A stretch of DNA of 64,000 bases from Metaphire vulgaris. Lineage: Eukaryota; Annelida; Clitellata; Crassiclitellata; Megascolecidae. The position numbers and the translations under genes are program-made. Shown here one piece after another: positions 46,429 to 57,689 of this stretch. Location: NCBI GenBank assembly GCA_018105865.1, contig CM030856.1, positions 10,425,253 to 10,489,252 on the forward strand. Reading direction: 5' to 3'. Below the pieces are notes generated by a model. The model did not search any database, was not told where the DNA came from, and worked only from the letters and a program-made list of their open reading frames with translations. The stretch's first letter is position 1, and each line of letters starts with the position of its first letter.

Positions 46429-46506
<78 letters not shown>

Positions 46507-46533
46507 CATCATCATCATCATCATCATCATCAT
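46429..46533 (+). repeat. (ATT)n(ATC)n microsatellite
   Basis: About 75 bp of ATT then 27 bp of ATC. Homopolymeric Asn/Ile/Met frames over it are artefacts. Confidence 0.95.
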
Positions 46534-46962
46534 TATTACATGGTTCTTGACGTACGTTAGGCCATTCACAATTTGAAGAATCGTGGAGCAAGTTAGGGGG
46601 GATAACTTGCCCAAGTTCGTTGCTACTCAGTGGCCACTGGCTAGCAGGGGCGCCCACAGAGGGAGAGAAGGAAGCAAATGCTTCCTGAAAAAGCTAGATG
46701 GAGAAATTCCCCCCTGAGTTTTGGTTTCGCGTTAGGAGTGAGGAGGGATGGCAGGGAAGAGAGAAGCTGCTTCCAGCAGGCGGGGAGGAAGGGCGCCCCT
46801 TGTGGCAAGGATAAGAATCTAATCGGCTACCCTCCCTCCGGTCAAGAATCCTACCGCTATTCCACCGCGCCCGCTAACTACAACCTAATTTACCCTAATA
46901 TTTCATACCATCAATTTTTCAAACATGGATTTTCTACCGCGCACGCAACGACAGTCTCGCTG

Positions 46963-46963
46963 C

Positions 46964-47046
<83 letters not shown>
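46963..47046 (+). repeat. (GA)n microsatellite
   Basis: An almost pure GA run of about 84 bp. Confidence 0.95.
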
Positions 47047-47049
<3 letters not shown>

Positions 47050-48236
47050 CATTGGCACCGATGCTCGTTACTACGCGTCTGATCTCTACCGCGCCAAATA
47101 GCCCACGATACCTAAGCGCTTCCGAGCAATCAATCGCCATACGTTGCCAATAGCAACGCCACCGGAAGACTAGACGAAGTGTGTGTGTGGGGGTGGGGGT
47201 GCGGAGGGCGGGGTGGGGTGGGGTGGGAGGCGGGCAGCGTTCGTCAGAGAAGCAATATGTCTGCCAAGTAGGTATAGTAACTCGGGCGTGATGGATCGCC
47301 GGGCGTCTGTGAAGAAATATCCTTCGAGGAACTTTTGCCGATTTTTGGGGCTTAATGGAAGTGAGACTAAAAGGCGTACATGCGCCAGGACTGGAATAAA
47401 TCTTGTTTTCTTATTAATAAACAAAATTTAGGTTTTTAGGAATTTTTAGAAGTTTAAGTTTTAATGTTTTGTATGTCAACACCGATAAAACTTCTCCATA
47501 TGTTCTTGCTACATATATATGTCCTCCTGCCGTCTGCAGAAAGTAAAAACTTTAAAAAACATTAAAGATGAGTTTTTATCATTTTTCGACTTAAAAAACA
47601 AAAAAAAAACATAACAATCTTAAATTTTACGTTTTTAGGGTTATCGGTTCTTTATTTTTAAAAACCTAAAACATAGATTTTTGATATCACATTTTGCAGA
47701 CATCCAGTATTTCCTTTCGTAATACAATTCCTTCTCTTCGTGAAACTTTTTCTCCGTCGATTCTTTACTTGTGTTTGAATATCTTTTAGTATTTTTCTTT
47801 GCAATTCAACCAAACGTGCTTGGTAGCGCTCCAGATAATCTATTTTGTCGGAAAGGAATCCGCTTTTCCAAACAATTAATAATACTCCAGATCATCGTTA
47901 CGCAATCCCCGACCGACCGACCGACCGACCGACCGACGCGCTCTTTTTTATGATGCTTTGATATATGATATCGTCGATATCCTATCCACATCGTCGGTAA
48001 AATGATACATGGATGGATAGGCTAATGACCGGATGAGAGAGCACGGCACGATGGACCCATTAGTGCGCTGATGAATGAATTTGTGAAAGGACGGTTCCAA
48101 TGATCAGTCATTGATTTCGCTTCACTTAATTGCGATGAGTGAAGCCAGACTGTCATCCACAACCGACAGAAACTCAGGTACTGTATAGGCCTGTTTCTAC
48201 AGTATGCACGACAGTAAGAGCTTACGATTGTTTGGC
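47050..48236. other. No supported gene
   Basis: Contains opposing 82-84-codon open frames around 47170-47430, neither with recognisable motifs, AT-rich sequence, and a (GACC)n run at 47909-47938. Confidence 0.4.
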
Positions 48237-48244
48237 ACTCGGAT

Positions 48245-48589
48245 CAGCGGCGTAGCCAGGATTTTCAGAAGGGGAGGGGGTTATGGTTTCCGTGATTACC
48301 AACTTCGAAAAATTCTGACAAGCAAAAATGTCGTCAACTATTATTTTGATTAAGTGAATCAATCAATCAATCAATTTTTATTTCTCAAGATTATACAGGT
48401 TAAACTTACAAAATTAAATCATTTCTTACTATGTAACAAAAAGAACATGATAATATGTAAAAAATATGTTATACATTTATAGTTATATAGGTATCAGAAT
48501 AATAATGCAATAATACGCAATAAAATATTTTTGGTCGGGCAGCCAAGAGGGGAGGTTTAACCCCCCACCACCCCTTGGCTACGCCACTG
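48245..48589. mobile_element. hAT-type MITE, CAGTGGCGTAGCC family
   Basis: Ends CAGCGGCGTAGCCAGG and CCTTGGCTACGCCACTG. The flanks ACTCGGAT and ACTCGGAA match at 7 of 8. It shares terminal sequence with the 4.1-kb foldback element. Confidence 0.85.
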
Positions 48590-48615
48590 ACTCGGAAAAC
48601 TGATGTGGATTGCAG

Positions 48616-48739
48616 AGACCTGGACTGGCTGTTACGCCGGGAAACACGACGAAAGCTGCGGTCATTTGAAAGGAGCGGTCTTCGAAATATCGCAGACGTG
48701 TCGAAAAGAGATCGAGAAAGAAACGATGCCATAAAAGAT
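48616..48739 (+). CDS. Isolated candidate terminal exon
   Basis: Acceptor GATTGCAG|AGACCTGG. It reads DLDWLLRRETRRKLRSFER and GLRNIADVSKRDRERND, then stops. An overlapping frame is also open from an ATG at about 48604. Basic, helical-looking, no family recognised. Confidence 0.3.
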
Positions 48740-48913
48740 TAGATCGGAACCAAAAAAAGACATTGCCGATAAAACCCCGGAGAAACGGTAACGATACTTC
48801 CGGGCCATAGAAAGAGACAGAGTACAGATAGACACAGACAGGCACAGAGGCAGAGACTATGATAACTATGGCTGGCGGTGGCGTAGCCAGGATTCCAGAA
48901 TAAGAGACACTTA

Positions 48914-49316
48914 ATACTACCCTTCTCTCTCATCCCTCCTCTCTCTCTCCGTTCTCCTTTCTCTCTTTCTCTCCTCTCTTTTCTCTTCTTTCTTCCTCTC
49001 CCTCTCTCTTTTTCTCTCCTCTCCCTCTCTCTAAACATAAATCGACAGAAACGTTAAGCGTCGGATATTCGCTTCCATTCTGGGATTATTCGTTCGAAGA
49101 AGAAGACGAATGAATTCTATGTACACCCAAAAGAAAGACAAAAGATAAAATATTAAAAAAATCATTAAATAAATATATCGTTAACGGAAAAGGTGGGCTC
49201 CGAAAATTTCATTCTGTAGGTGGGACCCGGTACCGATGCTCTCCCCTCCCCTCTCTCCTCTCTTTTTTCTTCCATCCTTCTTCTCACCTTTATATATTCT
49301 CTCTCTCCCCTCTCTC
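48914..49316 (+). repeat. CT-rich tracts and an 85-bp duplication
   Basis: Irregular CT/CCTCT tracts at 48914-49030 and 49240-49316 are each followed by a similar segment (ATAAATCGACAKAAAC, then TTAAGCGTCGG, TTCCATTC, ATTCGTTCGA) at 49032-49110 and 49318-49395. Confidence 0.7.
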
Positions 49317-49553
49317 TAAAAATAAATCGACATAAACTTTAAGCGTCGGGATCCTCTCTTCCATTCCGAAATGATTCATTCGAGGAAGAGGAAGGCCGTT
49401 CGAATCCTCACACTAAGAGTGATCGATGGCCGATCGCCGCCGACGACGACCGGACTACCCTCTAGCCCCCCCCCCCACCGCCCCACCCGGCCACCGGCGT
49501 TCGAGATAAACTTCCTCGTCCGGATTAGAATCGCCGCCTACTCCGGCGGCAGG

Positions 49554-49661
49554 CGCTCTAGCAGTCGGGTGCGGCGCCATAATGATACGTCATCCGTTCC
49601 GACCGCAGTTTGTAAGCGACCGACGGTCAGGTCCATGACACGGCCCGTGACAAACTGCAAG
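49554..49661 (-). CDS. Isolated candidate exon
   Basis: Minus strand, acceptor CTCCTTGCAG|TTTGTC and possible donor CCGGA|GTAGGC. It reads FVTGRVMDLTVGRLQTAVG and DDVSLWRRTRLLERLPP. The plus strand is also open, so strand is uncertain. Confidence 0.25.
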
Positions 49662-49676
49662 GAGAGAATGCTCTGT

Positions 49677-49948
49677 CTTCTCTCTCTCTCTCTCTCCTCT
49701 CCTCTCTCTCTCTCTCTCTCTCTGCAGCTGTATCTGTCACTTTGTTTCTCTCCAACTCTCTCCCTCCGTCCGTCTGTGTGTCTCTCTCTGTGTCTATCTG
49801 TCTTTGTCGCTCTGTCTCTGTCTATATGTCCCTCTCCTCTTCGTCTCTCAGTTTGTCTGTTTGTCTGTCTGTCTGTCTGTCTCATTTTCCTCTCATTCTT
49901 TCTCAATCTCCCTCTCCTCCATTCTCTCTTTTTCTCTTTCTCTCGCTT

Positions 49949-50010
<62 letters not shown>
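49677..50010 (+). repeat. (CT)n/(TCTG)n microsatellite
   Basis: A long pyrimidine-rich run. Its 3' end provides a pyrimidine tract for the candidate acceptor at 50026. Confidence 0.95.
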
Positions 50011-50012
<2 letters not shown>

Positions 50013-50026
50013 CCGATCTATTATAG

Positions 50027-50147
50027 TGTACGGTCCTGCCAGTCGTTCGATAAGAACGTAAAAGTGGCGAATGAAGAAGCGGCAGCGGTGTTATTGGCGA
50101 ACACGAGGAAACTGATTCAGATTCGCACAAAATACAGAGAACCATAG
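50027..50147 (+). CDS. Isolated candidate terminal exon
   Basis: Acceptor CTATTATAG|TGTACG after a long CT tract. It reads RSCQSFDKNVKVANEEAAAV and LLANTRKLIQIRTKYREP, then TAG. It has a protein-like composition but no family recognised and no upstream exon assigned. Confidence 0.35.
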
Positions 50148-50329
50148 GATGAGAATTATTTGAGAGAAAGAGGAAGCGATGTCGAATAAAACCGCAGATA
50201 GACAGACGATATACAGAATAATGGACTGGGATGAAACTAACAACAGATGTAAGAGCGACAGAAAATAGAGACAACCAGAAGTCGTATAATCCGTTCTGCC
50301 AACTAAACTTCAGACGACGAAGGAAGGAG

Positions 50330-50570
50330 GATCTGATGTCGTTGTTGATGATGATGGTGGTGACGTTGATGGTGTTGTTGTTGTTGACGATGTTGTTGTT
50401 GTTGATGACGATGGTGGTGATGATGATGATAATAATAATAATAATGATGATGATGATGACGATGATGTCGTGTCGTTGATGATGTCGTTGTTGTTGCTGA
50501 TGATGATGTTGTTGATGATGATGATGATGTTCATGTTGATGATGATGATGATAGTGATGAGGATGATGAT
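50330..50570 (+). repeat. GAT/GTT trinucleotide-rich tract
   Basis: Imperfect GATGATG and GTTGTTG runs. The His/Ser/Ile-rich frames over it are not genes. Confidence 0.9.
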
Positions 50571-50905
50571 ATGAGTGGCAGTTTGGCTTTGTGGACGTCT
50601 GATCTTTATTATGGGAATACAATTAACATAGAAACAAAAATACATTAATCACTTATAAAAATTAGACATATTGAATTGTAGTAATTTTAAATGTGATGCT
50701 ACATAGATTTTCAAGTAACGATCTATAGTCAACATTCATCAGTCATAACAAAACACTTATTTAGCAGTCAAGAGTCAATGATATTGCAGTGCCAGAAAGG
50801 TTGACCGATCACAATTTAAAATACGGTGTCATCCTTATGTCATCCATACAAACTACATGTCTGTGGATTGGGCACATACGGTTATGCAAGTAATCGCGTT
50901 TGACT

Positions 50906-50959
50906 ATACTACTACTACTGCTACTACTAAGCCTACTGCTGCTGCTGCTGCTACTACTG

Positions 50960-51037
<78 letters not shown>

Positions 51038-51058
51038 ATAATAATAATAATAATAATA

Positions 51059-51098
<40 letters not shown>

Positions 51099-51117
51099 TA
51101 TTATTATTATTATTATA
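50906..51117 (+). repeat. (CTA)n then (AAT)n then (ATT)n
   Basis: About 125 bp of CTA/CTG, then AAT, then ATT. Its AAT-to-ATT junction is again self-complementary. Confidence 0.95.
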
Positions 51118-51144
51118 CAAACAGGGTCTAAAATGATTCAGTAG

Positions 51145-51545
51145 GGGTTGACCATTAATTGTGTCAACAAAATAGGGGAGGAGGTTTGAAAAGTTTGACA
51201 GTTGTTGACAGGGGAGGGGGTCAAAGAAGCTGACGTCAACAATTTAATTTTTTACAAATAATCAAAAATAGGAAATTTCATGGAATACTATTTATTACAA
51301 CGGGAAAGTCTGACAAGCAAAAATGGTGATGATCACCATACCACATTTTGACATTTGGTGAGCAAAAAAGGAAAAAGGTCATGACCGCAAAAATAATAAC
51401 CTTCTAAACTTTTCTTGGGGTGGGGGCCGTCACTGACCTATGGTGAGGGAGTCACCGAAAGTTTGGCAGTTGTTGACAGGCGAGAAAGGGGTCGAAAATT
51501 GTCCAAAAAACTTGTTGACGTAATTAATGGACAGTCCCTGGGGCC
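51145..51545. mobile_element. MITE, GGGGTTGTCCATTAATTACGT family, copy A
   Basis: Ends GGGGTTGACCATTAATTG and ACGTAATTAATGGACAGTCC. The interior has GTCAACAA / TTGTTGACG words and GACAAGCAAAAATGG. Homologous to 60243-60648 in inverted orientation. Confidence 0.75.
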
Positions 51546-51549
51546 TACA

Positions 51550-52500
51550 CTGTGTAAAAACCACCATGTTTCTCCTAATCATCCATTCACATCATGGTCT
51601 TGCTGTGTAATCTCATTCTTTGCCCTCTTGTCCTCTAATAGGGTTTTTTTACTTTATTGAGTCATTCGAATCGACTGCTCTTCGATTGACATGGCGTCGG
51701 CGAAAACAAGCGCACATTGGTGTGACCGTTGGGTTAATAGCAGGGATATTTTTACACCCTCCTAACACAACACCCCCCCCCCCCCAATTTGAGGTCGACA
51801 CCCTCCAAATTCACAATCCTAAAAATATCCCAGGCTAATAGTCACACACACACACACACACATCGAAACCCGCGGATGATGATCTTAAAAGCTGGTATCG
51901 ATTGCCTTCTGTGTAATAATATCATTATTACTGTTTTGACGGCGGTCGGCACGGCATGCGCAGTCGACGACGGCGGGAATTCGGGCGCCAGAAGTTCCGG
52001 TTGACGGACTCACCGGAACCGGAACTGAAGTGCGGCACTCTATATAGGACCGACGTTGCACTTTATTTCTGCTTTCGTGCCGCGCCGATTGAATTTATTG
52101 TAAGTGCCAGATGCTGCACGAGTCGGAGACACAGACAGGCGATCGAAAACAAGGCGATTCGTAAGGCCATATATAGGAATAAGCAGCTATATATACTGCC
52201 TGTGCGGTACAACCTCGATGGTGCTATATAAATTCGCGAGATTTTACTTACCTAGGCGCCTAGTGTAAATTTGAAATAGCTGCGGGCGAAGGTGGGGTTC
52301 AGTCAGACACGGTCACTTTATCCGAAGGGTCATACCGGTTGGGACATTGGGCCTACAGTTACGGAGGAATGATCTTTTGAAAAAAAATGCTTTAAGTTTA
52401 GATAGAAAAATTTGAGCTGTTACAGGGGTGTAGCGACGGGGGGTATATCGGCATATATAGGCCTACACCCAAATAAGTGTATATATATATAATTATCATC
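51550..52500. other. No supported gene
   Basis: Contains a (CA)n run (51844-51861), an arm motif GGTGCTATATAAATTCGCGA (52217) and a short AGGGGTGTAGCGACGGGGGG end (52424). Short GC-rich open frames near 51950-52060 are not convincing. Confidence 0.4.
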
Positions 52501-52507
52501 GTCTTCT

Positions 52508-52860
52508 TCACTTTCTGCCTGCATGGCGGCAATAGTTAGGTACGAAACATTTCCACTTCGCTTGATCTTGCGCTAATCTGCATCCTTCAACAATCGACAT
52601 GTTCTTTGCTTCCAGATCTTCCTTGATGTTATCCATCCATCTTTTTCTCGGTCTTCCTCTCCCTCTGTCTCCTTCTACTTTGTGCGTATGCAGTGCTTTG
52701 TAGGCCCATCTATTGTCTTCCATTCTTTTAACATGTCCAAACCAATTTAATCTCCTTTTGCGTACTTTATCGATAATAATTATTGTTTCTGTGGCTATAC
52801 TGTCTGTTGCCTGATGTCTTCATTTCTCAATTTTTTATATTTGTTTACTCCCATTATTTT
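52508..52860 (-). mobile_element. Non-LTR retrotransposon ORF tail (5'-truncated)
   Basis: The minus strand encodes RKRRLNWFGHVKRMEDNRWA, then RGRGRPRKRWMDNIKEDLEA, CRLAQDQAKWKCF and a terminal HAGRK before the stop. This W-G-H-V-R-M / G-R-P-x-x-R-W-x-D tail is characteristic of LINE-like ORF2 C-termini. The RT core is missing. Confidence 0.8.
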
Positions 52861-53144
52861 TCTTAGACAGCTCATCTCTTCAACCATTTATATACTCACA
52901 TATATACAACATATATGATATTTATTATATATAATATAATATATCATATATATATTTATATGTAATATATATACCAACAATATATACCCTAAATTTATAC
53001 CCACAAATCAAATTCCTGGCTGCGCCCAAGTAACAAGAAGTGAGGGAAATTGCCATTTTAAATTATTCTTTTCCGGTTCAACCGAATTTTTTCACTTTTG
53101 AGAAAAAAGGAATGAGCTGCTACAATCGCGACTAATGCTCCACC

Positions 53145-53145
<1 letters not shown>

Positions 53146-53210
<65 letters not shown>
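53146..53210 (+). repeat. (ATT)n microsatellite
   Basis: A pure ATT run of about 65 bp. Confidence 0.95.
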
Positions 53211-53213
<3 letters not shown>

Positions 53214-53541
53214 TGAAACAGTGTCGTGCTAACGATTCTCGTATATACCCGAGGCTGGTAACCAGTCATGTGACTCGAATGCGCAGCAAAGAGTATTAAA
53301 TATTCAACCAAAACAAATGAATAATTAATTATTCCACTAGAGCCCATTCATTGTCATTAGATTTCATTGGCATGACAGATGGAGAAAGAATAATAGCCAA
53401 ATAATAAGAGAACAGTCTTCGGATTACATTAGCATTTCAGACCCAGGGTATTTTTCCTGTTATAGTCAGAATTTTTACTTGAGAATTTTGAGATTCCTTA
53501 TCGCTGTTTCACTGTGTCGTTCACTTATTTAACTATAGTAC

Positions 53542-53640
53542 AGTAAAACTTCGTTATAACGGACTCGGTTATAACGTATCCTCGGCTATAAAATACAACA
53601 ATGTACAGTACGGTCCCGTGTGGTGCGCTACCGTATTGGA
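53542..53640. mobile_element. Partial pogo-like MITE
   Basis: TA followed by CAGTAAAACTTCGTTATAAC, homologous to the left end of 35544-35720 through CGGTCCCGTG. No matching right end found. Confidence 0.6.
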
Positions 53641-53733
53641 TGAACATGCCAAGAACGTATAGATAATATCGCATCTGCTTCCTTGCCTCATCGTCTGAAG
53701 AACGCTGTCTAGCATCCGTTCCCAGTTCGTCAA

Positions 53734-53913
53734 TAGGGGTGTAGCCAGGAATTTGATTGGGGGGGGGGCATAAGAGGGAATAATATGATTGGGGGTATAA
53801 ATCTTTAAAAAACCGTTGAAAATCTTTAAAGGCACATTAAAAACTTTAAGGTAGCCTGATTTGGAGGGAGGTATATATACCGATAATCATATACCCCCGT
53901 CGCTACGCCCCTG
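53734..53913. mobile_element. MITE, AGGGGCGTAGCC family
   Basis: Ends TAGGGGTGTAGCCAGGAATT and CCGTCGCTACGCCCCTG. The flanks TTCGTCAA and TTCGTCGA match at 7 of 8. Confidence 0.85.
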
Positions 53914-53921
53914 TTCGTCGA

Positions 53922-54960
53922 TACTTGATTTCCAAGGTTATCGTTCCGCCATTCTATTGCAGCTTTTCATCGCAAAATGAAATTTCATCACAGCGCTGGC
54001 TGCTGCTGACATTTTGTCTTTTTCATTTCGAAAGAAAATTCTGACTTTCGGGAACGTTTCGCCGAAGCTCGGGCGTTGCTCGTTGAACTCTGTAGTCCGG
54101 AGTTATTCTCTGGAATCGGCAGCAGCAGCAGCGCTCTTAGTCAGAACATGGAGCTACAGTACATACGCAATGAAAGTCGCGACGAAATTGAAAATCAATA
54201 TGTTGTTAACTAGACCGGGACGTAGAAGCGCCGGCTGAGTCATGCGCTCAGCCCCGCCCAGTTCCCCGGCCCCTCCCCCATTCGTATTCTCACATTCATT
54301 ACCCAAACCATCGATCATTTGTGTTTCGCAGACTTCACACGTGATACTTCAGCATCATCACCCAGCCACCCCCACCTCCCACCTCCCACCTCCCACGCTG
54401 CAGAATCTTCCTTATCACATTTTGGTAGAAATTTCTACGTAAAATTTGTAAATTTGCAGATATGTAAATTAGTAAATTGTAGACTTGTAAATGCGTAAAT
54501 CTGCAAATAATTAAATCTGTAAACCTGTAAATGTATAAATCTGTAAATGTGCCAATCTGCAAAATAAATCTATAGATCTGTAGTTTATTAAAAATAGTAA
54601 TAAATCTGTAAATTTTCCAAATGAACGTAGAATGTCATAACCGCTGTGGTTTCAAGTTAACTTTAGGTAACTGAAAAATAAGCCATCAGATAGCTTGGAA
54701 TATCGTCATAAGCTACACACTGCAATGATAATTCTTATTGATTAGAGGGTAGTTTTAATATTGACTTTCAACTGTAGCAGTAAAAAAATAGCAATAGTGT
54801 TATTGCTTATTAAGAAATAACGTTGAAATGTCATTAATGTTTTCAATTATTGTGATTGGGCTTAATTAAAATAAACTGAAAAATCATAAAAAATTAATAT
54901 AACTGCAACTGAAATTGACAATAACTTTGACTCTAACATTAAGACATTCACTAACTTACA
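53922..54960. other. No supported gene
   Basis: AT-rich, with a degenerate 8-10-bp repeat of CTGTAAAT/TCTGTAAA words at 54430-54600. A 74-codon plus-strand frame (54014-54238) has an Ala run but no other support. Confidence 0.45.
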
Positions 54961-55030
54961 TGTAAACCCAGTGATGGGCACCAGTTGGAAAAAATAGTTA
55001 AACTAAACTTTTTAAAACTTATTTGCTTAG

Positions 55031-55110
55031 CATGGTTTAAAGTGGTTTAGGAGGCATTACTGCCTGTGTGAAAGCCACTAGGGGCGCTAACGGGGTGTGA
55101 AACCGAGATT
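55031..55110 (-). mobile_element. Truncated SINE related to 11390-11510
   Basis: Shares TTTAGGAGGCATTACTGCC, GTGTGAAAGCCACTA and GCTAACGGGG with the sequence beside the SINE in NAB intron 3. Confidence 0.55.
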
Positions 55111-55145
55111 TTCCCGACACCCCCCAATTCAAAATTCTAGAAATA

Positions 55146-55920
55146 ACACTGGTGGGTCGCGACCCAAAAGTGGGTCGCAGGGCTCAGTCTAATGGGTTGC
55201 GTGGTGGCGCAAAATCAGATTCAAAATTATCATTTTCTAACCGATGCCACAATGTCACAAGCCTTGAAAGTCGCAAGTAGGCTTACACTGTTCCGTACAC
55301 AGGTTATATATTAAAATGATTAGTGTTTATCCAACTTTAGTTGACAATAAGCTTGCAGGATCGCGTCATGTTGCAAAGCCGCTGAGATGAGTTGCACAGT
55401 TCCAAAAAAAAAGTTTTGGAAACACCGACCTATAGTATCTAACAATATTTAAAAATTAATATTATTTCGCAATAACTCAAGGAAAGCGTATTCCGACCAT
55501 TTTGCTCTGAAACTCCAATAACAATAGGGAATCTCTTGAGTATATATTTCATTAACCTGGCGGTTAAGCGATTTTGCCATACTCATAGGATTTTTAAGAC
55601 GCGTAATAAAGGTATGTTCGTGACAATATTTAAAAAAAGTAATTTTAAAGAAATTTCAATATCGATTTCTCTCCTTTTGTCTTATTTGGCAAAATATGAA
55701 TAATTTTGCATACTATATTTGCCACATTTTCATTCGAATAGAATCAGAGATTTTCTTTTGCCATTATTTATTCAAAACTCAGAAGATTCTTTTTAACTAA
55801 CGTTCGCTAGATGGCCTAATGCAGTTTTTTTTTTTAAAATAAAAAAATATTGCATGTTATGATTACGGTCGCGGACACGTTACAAAACCGCTGAAGTGGG
55901 TCGCGGTTCTAAAATGTTTG
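55146..55920. mobile_element. hAT (Charlie-like) element, copy B
   Basis: Left end CACTGGTGGGTCGCGACCC. The interior is shared with 42235-42862 in inverted orientation (for example GGAAAGCGTATTCCGACCAT). Confidence 0.65.
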
Positions 55921-56627
55921 TGAAGCCCCATGGGCGTAAAACACGGGGGGACGGCGGGGACGGTCGCCCCCGAATACTTTGTTGACGGGGACAGAGTATC
56001 AATTATCCCCCGCAATGTTTTGGGCTATATGGTAAAAAATCCTATCCTACCCCATGACGTTGATGCCAGAATTACGCCAAATCCGCATTCTCTCATTTCG
56101 GATGACCTTTTTTCTTGTCAGGGTATTTAGAGACGGAAAAATATAAAAATATCAGGATGACCTTTATTGTTTGCTTGTCAATACGTAGGCCTATTTCATG
56201 GAGCGACTTTAAGTCCCCACCATAATAAGCAATATCCCCCATAATGGAGGGGGATTTTTATATTTCTGGAGAGGGGTCAACTTTCAAAAAGTTATTCTAT
56301 CCCCTCAATGTTGACGCCAGGTTTACGCCACTGAGAAACCCTGACATAGAGGATTACAAAAGCCTCCATAACAATACTACAAGCTACTACAGCATGGTAG
56401 AAATAAGCAGCATAGGCCTACTTTATAATAAAAAGTTGACGAAAATGTAGCAAATAAACTCAGAACAGTTATGGCTGATGGCATCATTGCATCTACAGTC
56501 TATAATAAATCACTCAATTTACAAATTCATTAATAATTGTATAAAATCATCGAAGTTCTAAACAATTGTTTTTTATTACTTTGATGTGGCAGTTGGTTCT
56601 ATTTTGTTAGGCATTCAACAGTCAACA

Positions 56628-56763
56628 CGACCATATAACTTATACGGTAGCATAAGAATAGCATATCTGATATGCTATTCTTATGCTACCGTATACGTTA
56701 TATGGTCGTAATTAGACAATTGATATAATGATGTGCCATATCATTATATCAATTGTCTAATTA
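56628..56763. repeat. Two adjacent near-perfect hairpins
   Basis: 56628-56708 is an 81-bp palindrome (arm CGACCATATAAC, then ACGGTAGCATAAG and AATAGCATATC). Directly after it, 56709-56763 is a second palindrome with arm TAATTAGACAATTGATATAA and a 5-nt GTGCC loop. Confidence 0.9.
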
Positions 56764-56885
56764 CATTACTTACTTATCATATCAAAATCTATTTTATTTA
56801 TACCAATTTGCTATTATATAAAACCTTACAAAAGTTGTCTGATTTAGGGCAATTTTATCTAAGATACAAGGTCACGTTTAATTTA

Positions 56886-56980
56886 AATATTACATACATA
56901 CATATACATAGATACATACATACATACATACATACATACATACATACATACATACATACATACATACATACATACATACA
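56886..56980 (+). repeat. (CATA)n microsatellite
   Basis: Nearly pure CATA repeats of about 95 bp. Confidence 0.95.
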
Positions 56981-57040
56981 TGTTTATTTCAAGACCAGCA
57001 TCATAAACAAAACTACATAATGATGCAAGAAACTTAAACT

Positions 57041-57125
57041 AACCTATACTAGACTTATACTTATACTCAGGTTATACTAGACTTATACTTATACTCAGGT
57101 TATACTAGACTTATACTAGACATGC
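57041..57125 (+). repeat. 33-bp tandem repeat
   Basis: Two and a half copies of a unit containing ACTAGACTTATACTTATACT and CAGGTTAT. Confidence 0.8.
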
Positions 57126-57689
57126 AAAGACTTCCCGGCTCTGCTACCGCCTGTCTTAGTATTTAGTCTCTAGATTCTATGTCTACTTGTGTTTGTGTTG
57201 AACTGAAACACGTACTCTACGGTTATACGAGTCTATATATCTGCTAACTAATATATTGCGCAAATCTCCAATCGAATCGTCACGTACTAGGTATACTGTA
57301 TTTAACGAACCTCCAAACGTTTCTTCAGACTGGACGTACTGTTGCACGACGTACTCAGCTACCTTTATTTAACGGTTGGCACAGCTTACATCTTACGCTC
57401 ATATTCTTTCCATTTTGGCTTAACTTCTCAAAAAACTCCTTCAATTAACACGAATCAAACGCACATTGCCCTTTATACGATTCACAGTCATCGGTAATGG
57501 ATTAACGCTTTTATTAGCGTTATTTTGCGTTACGTTACCCCTTGAAAATAATCCGTTACTGTAACGCGTTACTTTTCCAAAAAGGTGATTAGTTACAGAA
57601 AATGACTACTTCCAAAAAATAATTAATTACAGTAACGCGTTACAAGTAATTAATTAACGCACAACACTGCCCATCACTGCTTAACCCAC

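Larger units (their letters stand above)
54969..57679. mobile_element. Possible long hAT element with nested repeats
   Basis: It opens CAGTGATGGGCA and closes TGCCCATCACTG. The right end carries GTTACTGTAACGCGTTAC, typical of hAT termini. The flanks TGTAAACC and CTTAACCC match poorly, so these could be two unrelated ends. No transposase seen. Confidence 0.35.

Noticed and set aside
47170..47431. Opposing 82-84-codon frames
   Set aside because: Both strands are open with no motif or splice support; no basis to choose either.
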